From assembly GCF_001879205.1 (NCBI RefSeq), contig NZ_MLFK01000007.1, positions 720,977 to 784,976 on the forward strand: 64,000 bases of DNA, given 5' to 3'. This document shows, in pieces, positions 18,374-27,174 of this stretch (within the stretch, counting starts at the first letter, position 1; each line of letters starts with the position of its first letter). The notes beneath the pieces are model-generated. The model saw only the letters and a list, made by a program, of their open reading frames with translations, searched no databases and was not told the origin of the DNA. The position numbers were made by a program, and so were the translations under genes. The DNA is from Flavobacterium johnsoniae. Lineage in GTDB: Bacteria > Bacteroidota > Bacteroidia > Flavobacteriales > Flavobacteriaceae.

Positions 18374-20293
18374 ATGAAAAGAGTATATAGACTGTTGACA
18401 TTGCCAATTTTATTTGTGATACTTTTCAATCACAATCTTTTGGCACAAAATTTAGGAAAAACCGAATGGTTTGATCCTGCTAAACCAGCCACGACATTTT
18501 GTAACCCAATTAACATTGGATATAATTACACAACCCATAATCATAACGGAATCACTGAATCGCGCCGTTCAAGCGCAGATCCGGTAATTATTACCTATAA
18601 AGGCGAATATTATTTATTTGCGACCAATCAGGCAGGATTTTTTTGGAGTAAAGATATGTCAGACTGGAATTTTGTTTACGGAAGCTTTCAAAGACAGCCG
18701 GGTGATGATGACCAATGCGCACCTGCTGCGTGGGTTGTAAATGATACTTTGTTTTACGTAGGGTCAACCTGGAAAAGAGACCATCCAATCTGGAAAACAG
18801 CCGATCCTAAATCTGGGAGATGGACACGTCATGTAGACAAAGCAATGCTGCCAACATGGGATCCTGCGATCTTTCAGGATGATGATAAAAAAGTTTATAT
18901 GTATTATGGCTCAAGCGGGAAACTGCCTCTTGTGGGAGTTGAGGTTGACTACAATACATGGCTTCCAAAAGGAAATCAGGCCGATTATGCTCAATTATAT
19001 AAAGCAACCGAAGTAGAAGATATTCAGCGTCCTTATGGCCAGATAAAAGAAGTTGCCATCTTAGATCCGGCAAATCATGGCTGGGAGCGTTTTGGACCAA
19101 ATAATGACATGGAACCGGCACCTTGGGGTAATTTTATCGAAGGAGCATGGATGACGAAACATAACGGAAAGTATTATATGCAATATGGTGCACCAGCAAC
19201 AGAATTTAAAGGTTACGCAAACGGTGTTCATGTTGGAGATAATCCGCTGGGGCCATTTACCTATCAGAAACATAATCCAATGTCTTATAAACCAGGCGGA
19301 TTTGTAATAGGAGCCGGACACGGAAATACATTTGCAGATAATTACGGAAATTATTGGAATACCGGAACTTGTAAAATTTCTATTAAAGACCGTTTTGAGC
19401 GTCGTATAGATATGTTTCCTGCAGGATTTGATAAAGATGATGTAATGTATTCGATTACTTCTTATGGAGATTTTCCAATTGTACTGCCAACTCAGGAACG
19501 TGATCAGACAAAAGGTGCTTCATCAGGCTGGATGCTCCTTTCGTATAAAAAACCGGTAACCGTTTCTTCTTCTGAAGATTGTATGGAAGTAGAAACTCAC
19601 CGAATGGATAACGGCGGCAAAAAAGTGTATGAGAAATTCTGTTACGGTGCCGAAAATTTAACCGATGAAAACATTCAAACCTATTGGTCTGCCAAAACCA
19701 GCAATCCGGGAGAATGGCTTCAAATGGATTTAGGCCGACAAATGGAAATCAAAGCACTGCAGATAAATTATGCTGATCATAAAGCAACTCAGTTTAATAA
19801 AGCGATGGATATTTATTACCAATATAAAATCTTTATGTCTGATGATGCAAAAAACTGGACTTTAGTAATAGATAAATCTAAAAACGATAAAGATGTACCA
19901 CATGATTATGTAGAATTAACAAAATCAATTAAAGCGCGATATATCAAAATGGAAAACATTCACAATGCCTCTGGATTGTTTGCCATTTCAGATTTCAGGG
20001 TTTTTGGAAACGGGTTATTAGAAAAACCAAAAGCGATTAATTCGTTTAAAGTAGATCGAAATAAAGCGGATTCAAGAAATGCCATGATTTCCTGGAAAAA
20101 ACAAAATGATGCAGTAGGTTATACGATTTACTACGGAATCGCTCCTGATAAATTGTACAATAATATTATGGTGTACGGAGAGAATTCGTATGACTTTAGA
20201 GGCCTGGATAAAGGAACAAAGTATTATTTTACAATTGAACCTTTTAATGAAAACGGCATTGGCACAAAAAATAAGATTATCGAAGTAAAATAG
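18374..20293 (+). CDS. GH43-like secreted glycosidase with F5/8 and Fn3 domains
   Basis: This 639-residue exported protein (signal peptide 1-25, ending LLAQ) begins with a five-bladed propeller of the GH43 kind (about 30-395). Asp69 in RRSSADPVI is the probable general base, with further candidate acids in TWDPAIFQDD near 162 and EGAWMTKHNGKYYM near 256. A coagulation-factor 5/8 (CBM32-like) module follows (about 400-545), then a fibronectin type III domain (about 550-638). Members are variously called xylosidase or arabinosidase; the substrate is not readable here. It follows the GDPD gene by 31 bp and ends at a strong terminator. Confidence 0.8.
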   Translation: MKRVYRLLTLPILFVILFNHNLLAQNLGKTEWFDPAKPATTFCNPINIGYNYTTHNHNGITESRRSSADPVIITYKGEYYLFATNQAGFFWSKDMSDWNFVYGSFQRQPGDDDQCAPAAWVVNDTLFYVGSTWKRDHPIWKTADPKSGRWTRHVDKAMLPTWDPAIFQDDDKKVYMYYGSSGKLPLVGVEVDYNTWLPKGNQADYAQLYKATEVEDIQRPYGQIKEVAILDPANHGWERFGPNNDMEPAPWGNFIEGAWMTKHNGKYYMQYGAPATEFKGYANGVHVGDNPLGPFTYQKHNPMSYKPGGFVIGAGHGNTFADNYGNYWNTGTCKISIKDRFERRIDMFPAGFDKDDVMYSITSYGDFPIVLPTQERDQTKGASSGWMLLSYKKPVTVSSSEDCMEVETHRMDNGGKKVYEKFCYGAENLTDENIQTYWSAKTSNPGEWLQMDLGRQMEIKALQINYADHKATQFNKAMDIYYQYKIFMSDDAKNWTLVIDKSKNDKDVPHDYVELTKSIKARYIKMENIHNASGLFAISDFRVFGNGLLEKPKAINSFKVDRNKADSRNAMISWKKQNDAVGYTIYYGIAPDKLYNNIMVYGENSYDFRGLDKGTKYYFTIEPFNENGIGTKNKIIEVK

Positions 20294-20313
20294 TTTTATT
20301 TTATTAAAATGAT

Positions 20314-20360
20314 AAAAACTCCAATTATAAATCATAAGGTTGTAATTGGAGTTTTTTTTT
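20314..20360 (+). terminator. Terminator after the GH43-like gene
   Basis: AAAAACTCCAATTA (20314-20327) pairs exactly with TAATTGGAGTTTTT (20343-20356), followed by more T. It marks the right edge of the glycan locus. Confidence 0.85.
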
Positions 20361-20459
20361 GAGAAAAGGCTGCAAAAAAACTCTGACAGTTCTATAGAAT
20401 TTTTGTTTCTTTGTAAGATACCAAAAATTGGAGTGTAACCCCAAAACGCTATAAAAACT

Positions 20460-21851
20460 ATGAAAAAAACGATTCTTTTAACTGCTTTAGTTATAAACGG
20501 ATTGACATTGTTTGCGCAGTCAAATGATGAAAAAAACATTAAATTATTTTACAAAAAAGCTTTAACCGAGGCCAAATGCTATTCTTGGTTAGAATATTTA
20601 TCAAATGATATTGGAAGTCGTTTATCTGGATCAAAAGGAGCAGCAGAAGCAGTAGATTATACAAAAAGACAATTAGAAAATCTTGGTCTTGATAAAGTGT
20701 ATTTACAAGAAGTGATGGTACCTCATTGGGTTAGAGGAGAAAAAGAAACCGCATACATCTTAGATGGGAAAGTAAAAACTACTGTACCAATCTGCGCTTT
20801 AGGCGGATCTGTTGCAACTCCAAAAACGGGACTTACAGCAGAAATAATCGAAGTACAGGGAATCAAAGAATTGGGCGAACTTGGAGCTGATAAAGTAAAG
20901 GGAAAAATTGTTTTTTACAACAGACCAATGAATCCTGAAAATATCGAAACATTTACCTCTTACGGAGCTTGTGTAGATCAAAGATATGCCGGTGCAAAAG
21001 AAGCGGCAAAGCTTGGAGCGGTAGGAACAATTGTTCGTTCTATGAATTTACGTTTAGACGATTTTCCTCATACAGGAGCGCAAAGTTATGGTGATCTTCC
21101 AAAAGAACAATACATTCCAACTGCAGCAATCAGTACAAATGGGGCAGAATTATTAAGTAAATCTTTAAAAGTAAATCCTGCTTTAAAATTTTATTTTAAA
21201 CAATCTTGCGAAACGCTTCCGGATGTATTATCTCATAATGTAATTGGAGAATTAACAGGAACAGTAAACCCTGACAACATTATGGTTGTGGGCGGACACT
21301 TAGATTCTTGGGATTTGGCAGATGGTTCTCATGATGATGGAGCAGGAGTGGTGCAAAGTATGGAAGTTATCCGCATACTTAAAAACTTAAATTATAAACC
21401 AAAAAACACCATTCGTGTAGTTTTGTTTATGAATGAAGAGAACGGTGGAAAAGGCGGTGCAAAATATGAAGAAGTTTCAAAACAAAAGAAGGAGAACCAT
21501 ATTTTTGCTTTAGAAAGCGATTCAGGCGGATTTAGTCCTAGAGGATTTTCTATTGAAGCTGATGATGCTAACCTGAAAAAGATTCAAGGATACAAAGATT
21601 TTTTTGAGCCTTATTTAGTACACAGTTTTACAATTGGGCATGCAGGATCAGATATTAGTCATTTAACGTCTAAAGCGATTGTAAAAGCAGGTTTAAAACC
21701 AGATTCACAACGCTATTTCGATTATCATCACGCAGCAAATGATAAATTTGATGCGATCAATAAAAGAGAATTAGAACTTGGTGCCGCTACAATGGCATCA
21801 CTAATGTATTTGATTGATCAAAATGGAATTGTGCTTCCAACAGCAAATTAA
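20460..21851 (+). CDS. M28-family metallopeptidase with PA insert
   Basis: This 463-residue exported peptidase (signal peptide 1-19, LFAQ) has the two-zinc M28 fold with a protease-associated domain at about 125-255. Zinc and catalytic motifs are visible: GGHLDSWD near 278, DGSHDDGAG near 287, the NEENGG glutamate pair near 325, ESDSGG near 354 and a late HHAANDKFD histidine. The family includes plasma glutamate carboxypeptidase-like enzymes and aminopeptidases acting on short peptides in the periplasm. It stands alone between two terminators and appears unrelated to the glycan locus. Confidence 0.9.
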   Translation: MKKTILLTALVINGLTLFAQSNDEKNIKLFYKKALTEAKCYSWLEYLSNDIGSRLSGSKGAAEAVDYTKRQLENLGLDKVYLQEVMVPHWVRGEKETAYILDGKVKTTVPICALGGSVATPKTGLTAEIIEVQGIKELGELGADKVKGKIVFYNRPMNPENIETFTSYGACVDQRYAGAKEAAKLGAVGTIVRSMNLRLDDFPHTGAQSYGDLPKEQYIPTAAISTNGAELLSKSLKVNPALKFYFKQSCETLPDVLSHNVIGELTGTVNPDNIMVVGGHLDSWDLADGSHDDGAGVVQSMEVIRILKNLNYKPKNTIRVVLFMNEENGGKGGAKYEEVSKQKKENHIFALESDSGGFSPRGFSIEADDANLKKIQGYKDFFEPYLVHSFTIGHAGSDISHLTSKAIVKAGLKPDSQRYFDYHHAANDKFDAINKRELELGAATMASLMYLIDQNGIVLPTAN

Positions 21852-21872
21852 AATGCTGCAATTATAAAAAGT

Positions 21873-21906
21873 CAAAAGCGGTAAGTGTAAACTTGCCGCT
21901 TTTTTG
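21873..21906 (+). terminator. Terminator after the M28 peptidase gene
   Basis: AAAAGCGGTAAGT pairs with ACTTGCCGCTTTT around GTAA (one G-U pair), with a T run after. It lies between the plus-strand peptidase and convergent minus-strand genes. Confidence 0.8.
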
Positions 21907-21980
21907 TTTTATTTAATCCCCTGATGAATTGAATTGTGCAAGTATTCGTAGCAACGATTTATATTTGAACATCTCAAAAA

Positions 21981-22286
21981 TTAAAATTTCATCACAATCA
22001 AATAATATAAAAACGTAATTGGAGTATTAGAAAGCAGTAATAATATTTTGAAGGCAATATCTCGTCGTTGTTCGGGCAGATGAATAAATCGGTCTGTTAA
22101 ATGCACAAACATAATTGTATTTAAAATTAAAAGTGATGCTGCAAAAGGCCACGCAATGACCAGGACATTTGCATTTTGATTGAAACCAATGTACAGTACA
22201 AACAAAATAGTACTTATAATAAAGGTCGCAATTGCAAGTTCAAAAGACTGTTTTTCTTCAAAACGTTTGTTACTAATAGTTTTCAT
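21981..22286 (-). CDS. Small membrane protein, function unknown
   Basis: I do not recognise this 101-residue protein. It begins with a short charged stretch (KRFEEKQ) and has three hydrophobic segments (about 15-37, 44-62, 80-99), so it is an inner-membrane protein. Its start is 5 bp after the stop of the Coq4-like gene, suggesting one transcript and perhaps a shared role at the membrane. Confidence 0.65.
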   Translation of the reverse strand: MKTISNKRFEEKQSFELAIATFIISTILFVLYIGFNQNANVLVIAWPFAASLLILNTIMFVHLTDRFIHLPEQRRDIAFKILLLLSNTPITFLYYLIVMKF

Positions 22287-22291
22287 GATTT

Positions 22292-22777
22292 TTAAATTTT
22301 AAAAGATTGCTGAATAGATTCAATTGGCGTAAATAGCATTTTAGAAAAATCGAGATAATAAAACGGAAGCGCCCGCTTGCCTCTTTTAAATTGCTGTATA
22401 AAATAACGGAGTTTTTTGGGGTAAAATAATGTTCCGGATAAAATAACCATAAACAAATACAAGCTTTTCTTGCCGTTTCCTAAAAGATAATACTGCATTC
22501 CTATTTCCTCATAAACAGAAATTCCGGTATTAGTTAAGACATGAATAATATCATGATCTTCCAGTTTTTCCTGAATATCAAAATGATTTTTAAAAAGAAA
22601 AGTTCCTAAACCAAACCCTAAACTATTTTCAGGATAGTGTAATAACTCAGATTTGTTGACTTCCCACGGTTCACTTTTCTTAAAATATTTTTGATAAGGC
22701 TTTTTTGTGCATTCGTACAATCTTTCAATTAAATAATCTCTCATAGTTTGGCTAGTTAAAAGTTCTTTGAAATTCAA
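22292..22777 (-). CDS. Coq4-like protein
   Basis: This 161-residue protein carries the Coq4 metal-site motif: His75-Asp76-x-x-His79 followed after eleven residues by Glu91 (HDIIHVLTNTGISVYEE). In eukaryotes and proteobacteria Coq4 is tied to ubiquinone synthesis, recently to C1 decarboxylation and hydroxylation of the ring. Flavobacteria make menaquinone rather than ubiquinone, so the job must differ; a role in handling a prenylated or lipid substrate at the membrane is possible. The C-terminal part is basic and hydrophobic (YPKKLRYFIQQFKRGKR). It precedes a three-helix membrane protein by 5 bp. Confidence 0.7.
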   Translation of the reverse strand: MNFKELLTSQTMRDYLIERLYECTKKPYQKYFKKSEPWEVNKSELLHYPENSLGFGLGTFLFKNHFDIQEKLEDHDIIHVLTNTGISVYEEIGMQYYLLGNGKKSLYLFMVILSGTLFYPKKLRYFIQQFKRGKRALPFYYLDFSKMLFTPIESIQQSFKI

Positions 22778-22833
22778 AGTAAAATGATAAAGAAAAAAGC
22801 CAATTGGTTTGTAAATTAGCTTTTTACTGATTT

Positions 22834-23514
22834 TTAATAATTGTCTACTACAGTTACGAGTAAGTCAGAATCGGCAAGGTCAGAGGGAGCAACCACTTTT
22901 TCATTCAGCGGAACATTATTACCATATCTTTCCTTTATTATTTTTTGAACTCTTGGATCTTCTAAATTAAATTCTTTCAATTCTCTTAGTTTTGATAATT
23001 CAATTCCGGCCGCATTTTTATAGATTTTCCAAACCAATTCGGAGCAATAGATTTTAGTATCCGTCCACTCAAAATAGGCGTCATAATCTTTTCCATCAAA
23101 TTGCTGACTGTAATCTTTCATTTTTTGAAGAACAACGGGCGTTAAAATAGCAGCAGCATTTTTTAATCGTTTCACAACATATTTATTGTCTTTTCCATGC
23201 TTAATCCATTCATCAATCGGTGTAAGTTTTACGGGTTGTACAGCTTCAAAAACAAACCAATTTCCGTTTATGTTGTAAACAATGCCGCAATGAGAAAACT
23301 TAGAATTAGTGGCAATTTTAACCGCTTCGCATTGAGCTGATTGTGAGGTTTGTAATATGATGTCTCCATCCTGAAATTTACTTAAAGCAGTCGTTTGTTC
23401 CTTTTTTGTTTTGTTAAATGGATTATTCGGAAAAACTTTCACTGCCACAAATAAAGCAAGCCCAAAACTTAGCGCGAATGTGATGATGAGAAAAAGATAT
23501 TTTTGTTTTTTCAT
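22834..23514 (-). CDS. YiiX-like permuted NlpC/P60 cysteine hydrolase
   Basis: This 226-residue protein has an N-terminal membrane anchor or signal (residues 5-26) and a YiiX/YebB-type circularly permuted papain-like domain. The catalytic His75 lies in KFSHCGIV and Cys157 in IYCSELVWKIY, the order typical of the permuted group; FEAVQPVKL near 89 is also characteristic. Relatives act on peptidoglycan peptides or lipid acyl bonds. I chose ATG at 23514 rather than a TTG 18 bp earlier, because the ATG gives a clean signal sequence (MKKQKYLFLI). It is the first gene of a possible minus-strand unit with the Coq4-like gene 56 bp on. Confidence 0.8.
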   Translation of the reverse strand: MKKQKYLFLIITFALSFGLALFVAVKVFPNNPFNKTKKEQTTALSKFQDGDIILQTSQSAQCEAVKIATNSKFSHCGIVYNINGNWFVFEAVQPVKLTPIDEWIKHGKDNKYVVKRLKNAAAILTPVVLQKMKDYSQQFDGKDYDAYFEWTDTKIYCSELVWKIYKNAAGIELSKLRELKEFNLEDPRVQKIIKERYGNNVPLNEKVVAPSDLADSDLLVTVVDNY

Positions 23515-23623
23515 AATTTGTTCAGATATCAAGTAAAGTACTTTGAGTTACAAAGTAAATAATAAAAAAAATAGTTACCAAATAAATGATAACTATTTTA
23601 AAAATATATTTTTGAAATATGAC

Positions 23624-24529
23624 TTAGATTCTAAAAATACCTCCAACAGCAATAATTCGCTGGAAGAAGAAAAAGTCTTGTGAAGCCCTGTCATCATTGC
23701 TGACACTTGTTCTAATATCCTGCATATTGATATAACCTCCTTTTAACTCTCCCTGAACGTAGAAGTGTTTGAAAAAAGTAACATTGATACCAGCTTTTGC
23801 CGAAACACCGTAGCCAGAAACATGAAAATCATCATGACGCTCTTTGCCTAAAAGTGTTGTATTGGTCTTAGGATATAAAATCCCTGCTCCAAGACCTTCA
23901 GTTAAGTTAATCTGAACTTTATCGATATTAGGAAGACTAAATAGTTTCGAAATATCATCAAATCTTGAAACTTCAGTATTAATGTAGTTTAAACCATCTG
24001 TGTGTTCGTACATTAAAAAAGCAGGAGGATATCCCTGAGCAGTACCTTTATCATAACCACCTTCTTTAGCGCCATATAGAGACATATCTACAGGAGTGTT
24101 ATTGTAGTCACCATTGTAAAAAGATCCAGCTTGATCAGCTGGTAAATTAATATAACCATTAACATTAGCTGTCTGATTTTGGCTCATTACATACTTCATG
24201 TGGTCAACACCAATGGTAACACTGTAATGATCACTGATAAAGTAGCCAAGTCTTAAATTGGTCTGTGGAATTGTCATGTTTGCAGGATTGATGTAATCAA
24301 CATGCCATCCTTTTGGTTTATCATGAGCTGCCATGTTATTAACAGTAAAGTTATAATCTTTACCTCTAAAATTCACATCAGATTTTGAGTAACTTTCTCT
24401 ATTTCCGCCCCACATCACAAAGAATTTTCCTTTATTATGAGCAGTGTATTTTTGTACTGGGATTTCTTCCTGAGCAAAAGTGTTTAATGAAACACAAGCC
24501 AGAAAGAAAAATAAAATTTTTGTTTTCAA
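23624..24529 (-). CDS. Outer-membrane beta-barrel protein, function unknown
   Basis: This 301-residue protein has a signal peptide (1-19, NTFAQ) and alternating aromatic strands ending in GGIFRI, typical of outer-membrane beta-barrels. I recognise no specific function. The start is TTG at 24527-24529: in that frame the only upstream codons before a stop are TAC, TTA, AGT and TCT, and the signal peptide begins directly at it, so an ATG start is excluded. It follows kdsA by 19 bp and is probably on the same transcript. Confidence 0.75.
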   Translation of the reverse strand: MKTKILFFFLACVSLNTFAQEEIPVQKYTAHNKGKFFVMWGGNRESYSKSDVNFRGKDYNFTVNNMAAHDKPKGWHVDYINPANMTIPQTNLRLGYFISDHYSVTIGVDHMKYVMSQNQTANVNGYINLPADQAGSFYNGDYNNTPVDMSLYGAKEGGYDKGTAQGYPPAFLMYEHTDGLNYINTEVSRFDDISKLFSLPNIDKVQINLTEGLGAGILYPKTNTTLLGKERHDDFHVSGYGVSAKAGINVTFFKHFYVQGELKGGYINMQDIRTSVSNDDRASQDFFFFQRIIAVGGIFRI

Positions 24530-24548
24530 AGAACTTAAGTATTATAAA

Positions 24549-25367
24549 TTAAAAGGCGTTTACAGTTTTTCTGATAGCAACTAACTTATTCATTAAACCT
24601 TCAAAATAGTCTAAATGAAGCATATTAGCACCATCACTTTTTGCGTTTGCAGGATCAAAATGTGTTTCGATAAAAATACCATCAACACCTACTGCAATAC
24701 CAGCTTTTGCTACAGTTTCGATCATGTCTGGTCTTCCTCCTGTAACTCCGGCAGTTTGATTTGGTTGTTGTAACGAGTGGGTAACATCTAAAACCGTAGT
24801 AGCATATTGCTGCATAGTAGGAATTCCTCTGTAGTCAACAATCATGTCCTGGTATCCAAACATAGTACCACGATCTGTAACCATAACATTCTCATTATTA
24901 CAGTCTAATACTTTTTGTACGGCATGTTTCATGCTTTCTGGACTCATGAATTGTCCTTTTTTAAGGTTGACCACTTTTCCGGTATTTGCAGCCGCTACAA
25001 CTAAATCAGTCTGACGAACTAAAAATGCAGGAATTTGTAAAACATCTACGTATTGTGCCGCCATATCAGCATCTTCATTTGTATGAATATCTGTTACAGT
25101 AGGGATGTGAAAAGTTTCTGAAACCTTTCTTAAAATTTTTAGAGCTTTTTCATCTCCAATTCCGGAAAAACTATCAATTCTGGAACGGTTTGCTTTTTTA
25201 AAAGATCCTTTAAAAACATAGGGAATCTGAAGATTGTCGGTAATACCAACTAATTTTTCAGCAATTCTAAGAGCCATTTCTTCTCCTTCGATGGCGCAAG
25301 GCCCCGCCAGTAAAAAGAAATTCCCGCTGTCAGTATGCTTAATTTGTGGGATATGTTGTAAATTCAT
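24549..25367 (-). CDS. kdsA: 3-deoxy-D-manno-octulosonate 8-phosphate synthase
   Basis: KdsA condenses phosphoenolpyruvate with arabinose 5-phosphate to Kdo 8-phosphate, the first committed step of the inner-core sugar of lipopolysaccharide. The 272-residue TIM barrel shows FLLAGPCAIEG at 18-28, FKGSFKKANRSR near 54 and the VTDRGTMFGY and GGRPDMIE motifs. Cys24 stands where metal-independent enzymes have Asn, placing it in the metal-dependent class. I use ATG at 25367 rather than a GTG at 25385, because a -7 promoter box lies at 25388-25395 and leaves no leader for the GTG. Confidence 0.95.
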   Translation of the reverse strand: MNLQHIPQIKHTDSGNFFLLAGPCAIEGEEMALRIAEKLVGITDNLQIPYVFKGSFKKANRSRIDSFSGIGDEKALKILRKVSETFHIPTVTDIHTNEDADMAAQYVDVLQIPAFLVRQTDLVVAAANTGKVVNLKKGQFMSPESMKHAVQKVLDCNNENVMVTDRGTMFGYQDMIVDYRGIPTMQQYATTVLDVTHSLQQPNQTAGVTGGRPDMIETVAKAGIAVGVDGIFIETHFDPANAKSDGANMLHLDYFEGLMNKLVAIRKTVNAF

Positions 25368-25387
25368 AAAGTTATTTTTTTGCACTG

Positions 25388-25395
25388 CAAAGGTA
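25388..25395 (-). promoter_or_regulatory. -7 promoter box of kdsA
   Basis: TACCTTTG on the minus strand fits the Bacteroidota -7 consensus TAnnTTTG and stands 20 bp before the kdsA ATG. I see no matching TTTG at -33. Confidence 0.5.
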
Positions 25396-25552
25396 GTTAT
25401 GATTTATGAATACGAGATGAAGATTTATGATTATTTTAAGAGCAATAAAAGTTAAATATGTAGTATTTTTCTTTATTTGTTTTTTTTGATTGTTTTTTAT
25501 AAGATTTTATACTGAATGTAATAGAAAAATAGAAACACAATTTTCATTTATT

Positions 25553-25897
25553 TTAATTATCAGCTTTTAAACTCATCCTGTATTTTTTCCAGATCATAAT
25601 GATATATTGAACAAGTATAACTCCAATAAGAACTGCTATTAAAAAAAACAAACCAAAAATAGACGCCGCTAATCCTGTACCGCATCTTGTCGCGTTTGGA
25701 TGTTCCTCAAAATATTTTGAAAAATTATAATAAGAAATGTAATAATATACAATTGACAATAGTATCTGCGCAGCAAAACTAATTAAAGATACATTTACAA
25801 ACTTTAATGAAGTGGTTTTATAAATGGCTTTTGTTCCATAAATAAATTGAAATATTATCGGTAAAAGAATTAAGATTAAAGAAATGATTCCCAACAT
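25553..25897 (-). CDS. Small membrane protein, function unknown
   Basis: This 114-residue protein has three hydrophobic segments (about 2-20, 33-55, 74-100) and a short basic tail, so it is an inner-membrane protein. A loop around 63-75 carries HPNATRCGTG. I recognise no family. It is 27 bp downstream of the small lipoprotein gene on the same strand and may be co-transcribed with it. Confidence 0.6.
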   Translation of the reverse strand: MLGIISLILILLPIIFQFIYGTKAIYKTTSLKFVNVSLISFAAQILLSIVYYYISYYNFSKYFEEHPNATRCGTGLAASIFGLFFLIAVLIGVILVQYIIMIWKKYRMSLKADN

Positions 25898-25924
25898 TGA
25901 TATTGATTTTATTAACCTATAAAT

Positions 25925-26377
25925 TTATTCCTTTTTCAACGTCAAACCCATCGGAACCATTAAAATTCCCTTTTCGTAAATATTCAAATACAGTGTTACG
26001 GGTTTTTTTTGACCTTCCCAAGTCAGTTCGTAGACATTTAAAAATCCGGCGCCCATATCGCTTCTTTTAGTTGGGAAAGGACAACAGGTTTCTAAACGTT
26101 TATAGGTGATTTTTTCTCCATTTGGTCCGGCTAAAGCATTCAAAAAACGGATTTCGTTTACAGTTTCGTCGCGAGTATTTCTAAAGAATATATTAACAGG
26201 ATAATCTGGATCATAGCCGTATTTTTTGTCTTTGCTGAATAATGAAATTACGAACGTATTATTTTTATTCAGTACAAGATCAGGAGCATTATCGTCTACA
26301 TTTTTCAGAGTAGATTTTGTGCTGATACATGAGGTTGCGGTAAGTATTAAAATAATAAAAAGGGCAGTTTTTTTCAT
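25925..26377 (-). CDS. Small lipoprotein, function unknown
   Basis: This 150-residue protein has a lipoprotein signal (LTATSC, Cys17) and a compact beta-rich body with a conserved-looking ETCCPFPTKRSDMG stretch near 95 (adjacent cysteines) and a final GILMVPMGLTLKKE. I do not recognise a function. The Cys-Cys pair may form a disulphide or hold a ligand. The gene lies after the ether-lipid pair with a gap of about 115 bp. Confidence 0.65.
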   Translation of the reverse strand: MKKTALFIILILTATSCISTKSTLKNVDDNAPDLVLNKNNTFVISLFSKDKKYGYDPDYPVNIFFRNTRDETVNEIRFLNALAGPNGEKITYKRLETCCPFPTKRSDMGAGFLNVYELTWEGQKKPVTLYLNIYEKGILMVPMGLTLKKE

Positions 26378-26493
26378 GGTTGAGGTTTAGTTTGGTCACA
26401 CAAATGTAAATGGTTTTTACTACAGATCGTAAATTCAAAAAGAAAATTAAAAATAGTTCGTAGATAATTCGTTTAATCTCTGTTATCCGTGTG

Positions 26494-27174
26494 TTATTGT
26501 AATTCCTTTTTTGAATTTAGTTTTAATATACCAATCACAATCAGATATTGTGCCACAAGATAAGTGAGCATAATAATAAAGGAACTTTTTTTAATTGGAG
26601 TATGAAACTTATTGAGAGCCAAAATACTATCTGAAATCACGAAAAATAAAGCACCAAAAAACACGTATTGGTTTGCTGGTTTTTTCCAAATTAAAAGCCC
26701 GTTGTAGGCAAACAAAAGCATAATCGAAATTATGCTGGCGTAAACCACTACGGGAATTTTTAAGTCACCCAGCGACGGTAATAAAACCGACAGCATTCCG
26801 ATTAGATAGCAGCCAATAAGAATACTTCCAATCATAAAGATAACAGCATTCCGTTTTATTTTTTCTTTAATCTGTTTATTGAAAAGCACCAGATAGAGAA
26901 GGTGGGAAAGTAAAAAAGAAACTAAGCCTAGAATAAAATATATTTCGGCAATATCTGCAAAGAGTAAAACGACATCACCAATCCAGGAAAAGAGAAGCGC
27001 TGTTAATAGAATATTCTGTGTTCGAAATTTTTTCGAAAAATATACTCCCAAGATTAAAAGTGGAATTAAAGCTGGTTTTAAAAAGCAGTCTAGACTTTCA
27101 TATCCCAGATATAAAATCAGTATATAAATAGTGCTGAATGCAATATAAATTTTAAAAAATATAACGTTTTTCAT
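26494..27174 (-). CDS. YhhN/TMEM86-family lysoplasmalogenase-like protein
   Basis: This 226-residue protein has about seven to eight membrane helices and the YhhN signatures: an early KPALIPLL near 33, FSWIGDVVLLF near 62 and VISDSILALNKF near 178. The founding mammalian members (TMEM86A/B) hydrolyse the vinyl-ether bond of lysoplasmalogens. Its ATG overlaps the stop of the upstream desaturase-like gene (TAATG), so the two are translationally coupled. The partner resembles alkylglycerol monooxygenase, another ether-lipid-cleaving enzyme. Activity on bacterial lipids is an inference. Confidence 0.82.
   Translation of the reverse strand: MKNVIFFKIYIAFSTIYILILYLGYESLDCFLKPALIPLLILGVYFSKKFRTQNILLTALLFSWIGDVVLLFADIAEIYFILGLVSFLLSHLLYLVLFNKQIKEKIKRNAVIFMIGSILIGCYLIGMLSVLLPSLGDLKIPVVVYASIISIMLLFAYNGLLIWKKPANQYVFFGALFFVISDSILALNKFHTPIKKSSFIIMLTYLVAQYLIVIGILKLNSKKELQ

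Noticed and set aside
20072..20539. 155-codon minus-strand frame across the GH43-like end and M28 start
   Set aside because: It overlaps two well-supported genes and a terminator and encodes a low-complexity F/I/N-rich product.
24549..25455. Plus-strand 73-codon frame opposite the kdsA start
   Set aside because: It runs antisense through conserved kdsA codons and its promoter and resembles no protein.
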